Assembly: GCA_015075725.1 (NCBI GenBank)
Contig: JABTTV010000001.1
Span: 2,480,001 to 2,544,000 of the forward strand
Reading direction: 5' to 3'
Source: Anaerolineales bacterium
Lineage (GTDB): Bacteria > Chloroflexota > Anaerolineae > Anaerolineales > Villigracilaceae
DNA length: 64,000 nucleotides
A program made the translations under genes and the position numbers. Positions 61,599 to 64,000 of this stretch are shown here, one piece after another. Numbering within the stretch: the stretch's first letter is position 1; each line of letters starts with the position of its first letter. The notes under the pieces were generated by a model. That model was not told the DNA's origin. It did not search any database and saw only the letters and a list, made by a program, of their open reading frames with translations.

Positions 61599-62159
61599 CT
61601 ACAAAGCCAATAGGACCTTCAACTGTTTTGCCACCAGGCGCAGCGGGTCGGTAGTATGCGATGTGCGACTCAGGATGATCCCGCCTTCGATGGCAGAAAC
61701 AATGAAAGTCGCCAGTTCATCAGCCTTTGTTTTCGAATACCCACATTCAATTAACTTGTCATGGAAGGCGGATTTCAACATTTGATACGCTTCGTGGCAG
61801 GCTGCATTAATCCGCGGCGAGGTGGTCGCAGTCTCCATCGCCACAGCCGTCAACGGACTGCCCGCCGCAAAACCAGATCGTTCGACATGTTCCGCAATAT
61901 TCAGAATGAAGTCAGAAACTGCCTTGGCGGCGTTGGAACTTTCTGTTAATCCCTGGCGAATCCGTTCGGCAGTTTGGTTTCCAGATTGAAGCACCGCCTC
62001 TGCCGTGATCTGTTCCTTGCCCTCTGGAAAATAATAGTACAACGAGCCTTTGGGGGAACCGCTTTCCTTGATGATCTCGTTCAATCCGGTGCCGTGATAG
62101 CCCTGTTTTTCCAGCAGGGCGCAGGTGGTTTGCAGGATTTGTTCGCGGGCATTGCTCAT
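61599..62159 (-). CDS. TetR-family transcriptional regulator
   Basis: The ATG at 62159 gives a 186-residue protein with the TetR HTH in residues 5-50: REQILQTTCALLEKQGYHGTGLNEIIKESGSPKGSLYYYFPEGKEQ. The C-terminal ligand domain fits the LmrA/YxaF-like group (NAACHEAYQMLKSAFHDKLIE, LATFIVSAIEGGIILSRT). A 16-bp palindrome lies 14 nt upstream. It is divergent from the SDR gene at 62262, which it probably regulates together with its own unit. Confidence 0.94.
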   Translation of the reverse strand: MSNAREQILQTTCALLEKQGYHGTGLNEIIKESGSPKGSLYYYFPEGKEQITAEAVLQSGNQTAERIRQGLTESSNAAKAVSDFILNIAEHVERSGFAAGSPLTAVAMETATTSPRINAACHEAYQMLKSAFHDKLIECGYSKTKADELATFIVSAIEGGIILSRTSHTTDPLRLVAKQLKVLLAL

Positions 62160-62172
62160 GTCTATCTCCGTC

Positions 62173-62188
62173 CAAAAGATGTCTTTTG
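62173..62188. promoter_or_regulatory. candidate TetR operator
   Basis: CAAAAGA-TG-TCTTTTG is a near-perfect 16-bp palindrome 14 nt upstream of the TetR start; CAAAAGAC recurs at 62199-62206. A second candidate core, GACTGGTC, lies at about 62226-62233, nearer the divergent gene. Which one the repressor binds is not known. Confidence 0.45.
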
Positions 62189-62261
62189 TCATCTTTCCAA
62201 AAGACGACTGCTGGATTATTATAACGACTGGTCTATATACAGTCAAGCCAGGAGCAAATGA

Positions 62262-63119
62262 ATGTCAGCCCCCATATTGGTAATCGGCGCGCTGGGCAAT
62301 GTCGGCACGGAAGTCGTACGGCAAATACTCGCCAGAGGTGGGAATGTGCGCGCGGCGGTTATGGATGTGAACAAACTCAGGGAGCGCCTTGGCGATTCAG
62401 TCGAGGCGGTTCGCTTTGACTTTACCGACCCAACCACCTACGAGGCAACATTCAAGGGCGTACAGAAGATGTTCTACATGCGTCCACCGCATATCACGAA
62501 CATCCAGCGGGATATGGCTCCTTCGATGGATGCCGCCAAACGCGCGGGTGTAACCCATGCCGTGTTTCTCTCCCTGATCGGGATCGAGAACACAAAATAT
62601 GTCCCCCACTACAAGGTGGAGACCTATTTGAAGGCAATCAACATGCAAACAACCTTTTTACGCTGTAGTTTCTTTATGCAGAATCTGAATACCACCCATC
62701 GCCGTGAGATCAAGGAAAGGAATGAGATTTTTGTGCCGGTGGGAAAGGCAAAAACCGCCTTTGTCGATGCGCGCGACATCGGGGCGGTGGCGGCGGTGGC
62801 TTTGCTGGAGGATGGACATGCCGGCAGGAACTACGACCTGACTGGCAGTGAACGCTTGGATTATTGGGAAGCAGCCAGGATCATGAGCGAGGTATTGGGA
62901 CGAAGAATCACCTACCGCAACCCGAACCCGCTTTATTTCCTGATCGAGACGATACGCAGGGGTACGCCTTTCATGTTTGCCCTGGTGATGACGGGTTTGT
63001 ACACATCCACACGTTTCGGAATGGCGGAACCGATCACAGATGAAGTCGAGCGATTAACTGGGATTAGCCCGATCACATTCAGGCAATATGTAACAGATTA
63101 TGAAGATGCCTGGAAGTAA
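62262..63119 (+). CDS. NmrA-type NAD(P)-binding protein
   Basis: The 285-residue protein begins APILVIGALGNVGTEVVRQIL with the atypical-SDR Gly motif and has DFTDPTTYEATFKGVQKMFYM, THAVFLSLIGIE and AFVDARDIGAVAAVALLE, the pattern of NmrA-like or quinone-oxidoreductase-2-like proteins. A GGAG site lies 7 nt before the ATG. It is divergent from the TetR gene. Such genes next to TetR repressors often respond to reactive small molecules or quinones; this is inference. Confidence 0.9.
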   Translation: MSAPILVIGALGNVGTEVVRQILARGGNVRAAVMDVNKLRERLGDSVEAVRFDFTDPTTYEATFKGVQKMFYMRPPHITNIQRDMAPSMDAAKRAGVTHAVFLSLIGIENTKYVPHYKVETYLKAINMQTTFLRCSFFMQNLNTTHRREIKERNEIFVPVGKAKTAFVDARDIGAVAAVALLEDGHAGRNYDLTGSERLDYWEAARIMSEVLGRRITYRNPNPLYFLIETIRRGTPFMFALVMTGLYTSTRFGMAEPITDEVERLTGISPITFRQYVTDYEDAWK

Positions 63120-63183
63120 TCTCAGATTACCGAGTCAAATTAATTCAGCATGAACGCTCCTACTTATCCCTTCATGCTATAGG

Positions 63184-64000
63184 CTAAAACTCTTTCTTTT
63201 CAACGCTCACCCGGGTTCCACCTGGCATCTCCACGGTAACATCCCCAGGGTCGTAAGATACAAGTGGTTGAGACCAGCGAAAGATCCATTTTGCATCCTC
63301 CGGGCTGGCGTTGACGCATCCTCGTGAGGAGGGTTCACCATAATTGTTGTGCCAATAGGTGGAATGGATTGCCACACCGGAGCCAACGAATAAACTGACC
63401 CACCCAACAGCCGGCAGACTCCAGCCTGCTGATGCACTTCCACCGCTTAATGGCAAGGAGATCGCCTTCCGCCAGATCGGGAATTCGCCTACCGGGGTCG
63501 CCCATGCATCCACAGGATTGCCCCATGCATCGTACAGTGCACCACTGGAAATACGCGCGAAATACACCTCATTCTTTCCCTCATAGCACGATAAGGTTTG
63601 ATAATCAATATTGACCACGATCCTTTTTTCTTCCGCTTCCGGGTTAACGGGAGCGATTTCATCCGCAGTCAGTGGACGAAACGCCTCAGCCGGACCCCAG
63701 AACAGGTCGCCGGATCCAAAGCGTTCATTCAACCGATACCAGACTCTTCCATCCGCTTCGGCGCGAATCTGATCCACCCAGACCACCTGACTATAGACGA
63801 ACCGCGCCGGCAGCCCAATCGATTCGCGGTATTGGAGCCACGGTGCGCGCGATGGCGGATTATCGAGAATCAAGTCTACATAAGGAACGGTGACTTCAAC
63901 CCACATGCCAGGTCCCAGACTCGTACTTGGCAGAGTGGACACTGGCGAATTTGGCAGGTTGCGCACGGGTTGCAGGTTTCCGCCCCACACATAACCATAG
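63184..64000 (-). CDS. L,D-transpeptidase (YkuD), N-terminally incomplete
   Basis: The frame is open to the right edge of the window, so the gene's start lies outside. The last codons toward the edge read YGYVWGGNLQPV. The visible part of about 272 residues holds an SH3-like or beta N-terminal region and the YkuD domain near residues 120-265: IVVNIDYQTLSCYEG, ATPVGEFPIWRK, VGSGVAIHSTYWHNNYG and the catalytic Cys in SSRGCVNASPEDAKWIF. It cross-links or attaches peptidoglycan on the outside of the membrane. The length suggests a secreted or anchored enzyme. Confidence 0.9.
   Translation of the reverse strand, partial: YGYVWGGNLQPVRNLPNSPVSTLPSTSLGPGMWVEVTVPYVDLILDNPPSRAPWLQYRESIGLPARFVYSQVVWVDQIRAEADGRVWYRLNERFGSGDLFWGPAEAFRPLTADEIAPVNPEAEEKRIVVNIDYQTLSCYEGKNEVYFARISSGALYDAWGNPVDAWATPVGEFPIWRKAISLPLSGGSASAGWSLPAVGWVSLFVGSGVAIHSTYWHNNYGEPSSRGCVNASPEDAKWIFRWSQPLVSYDPGDVTVEMPGGTRVSVEKKEF

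Overview
The window most resembles a member of the Chloroflexota, class Anaerolineae. This is an inference from gene content: paired sugar ABC transporters with Tat-type and Sec-type lipoprotein binding proteins, two GH4 enzymes, an XRE-type regulator start, a DmsABC-type molybdoenzyme with Tat genes, NarX/NarL-type regulators, and GC-rich REP-like repeats. No rRNA or tRNA gene is visible to fix the taxonomy. TGA is used as a normal stop throughout, often in ATGA or GTGA overlaps.

Region 1 (1-2845) holds the start of an XRE-type regulator running off the left edge, two small membrane proteins, an NTF2-like protein and a GNAT acetyltransferase. Region 2 (2960-11808) is a saccharide operon. A LacI-family gene has a perfect palindromic operator fused to its start codon; it is followed by a binding lipoprotein, two permeases, and GH5, GH1 and GH4 glycosidases that lack signal peptides. 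The layout suggests import of short beta-glucoside-type oligosaccharides followed by cytoplasmic cleavage. A CDF metal exporter follows (11892-12989).

Region 3 (13007-32671) is an almost gap-free, roughly 20 kb plus-strand array. It encodes a TIM-barrel-like protein, a class III aminotransferase, a complete ABC importer with its own ATPase, a G1P-dehydrogenase-like protein, a tRNA-editing-domain protein, a Gfo/Idh oxidoreductase, two PIG-L deacetylases (one fused to a Cys-rich DUF1284-like domain), two sugar transporters of the MFS type, an SDR, a second GH4, a BadF-type kinase, a ceramidase-like protein and a DegT aminotransferase. This combination points to catabolism or remodelling of N-acylated amino sugars or aminocyclitols. 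The substrate cannot be read from the sequence.

Region 4 (51571 down to 32798, minus strand) is one coherent molybdoenzyme locus. It contains a NarX-like kinase, a DmsC paralogue, a NarL-like regulator, a seven-haem lipoprotein, DmsABC, a WD40/triheme/FecR-like fusion protein, a TorD chaperone, a polyferredoxin, a radical SAM protein and TatA-TatC-TatB. After a leader with a terminator and a mutually exclusive antiterminator come FmdE, TauE/SafE and MoaA. The locus therefore encodes the enzyme, its electron carriers, cofactor synthesis, export and regulation together.

Region 5 (51600-64000) is more eroded. It has a carbamate-kinase remnant, a truncated serine hydrolase, a DUF6544-like protein, an ABC exporter whose permease has an in-frame TGA, a paralogue of a region 1 membrane protein, a degenerate receiver, a second kinase/regulator pair, a frameshifted large serine recombinase, a terminator-rich gap, a TetR regulator between two NAD(P)-binding proteins, and an L,D-transpeptidase running off the right edge.
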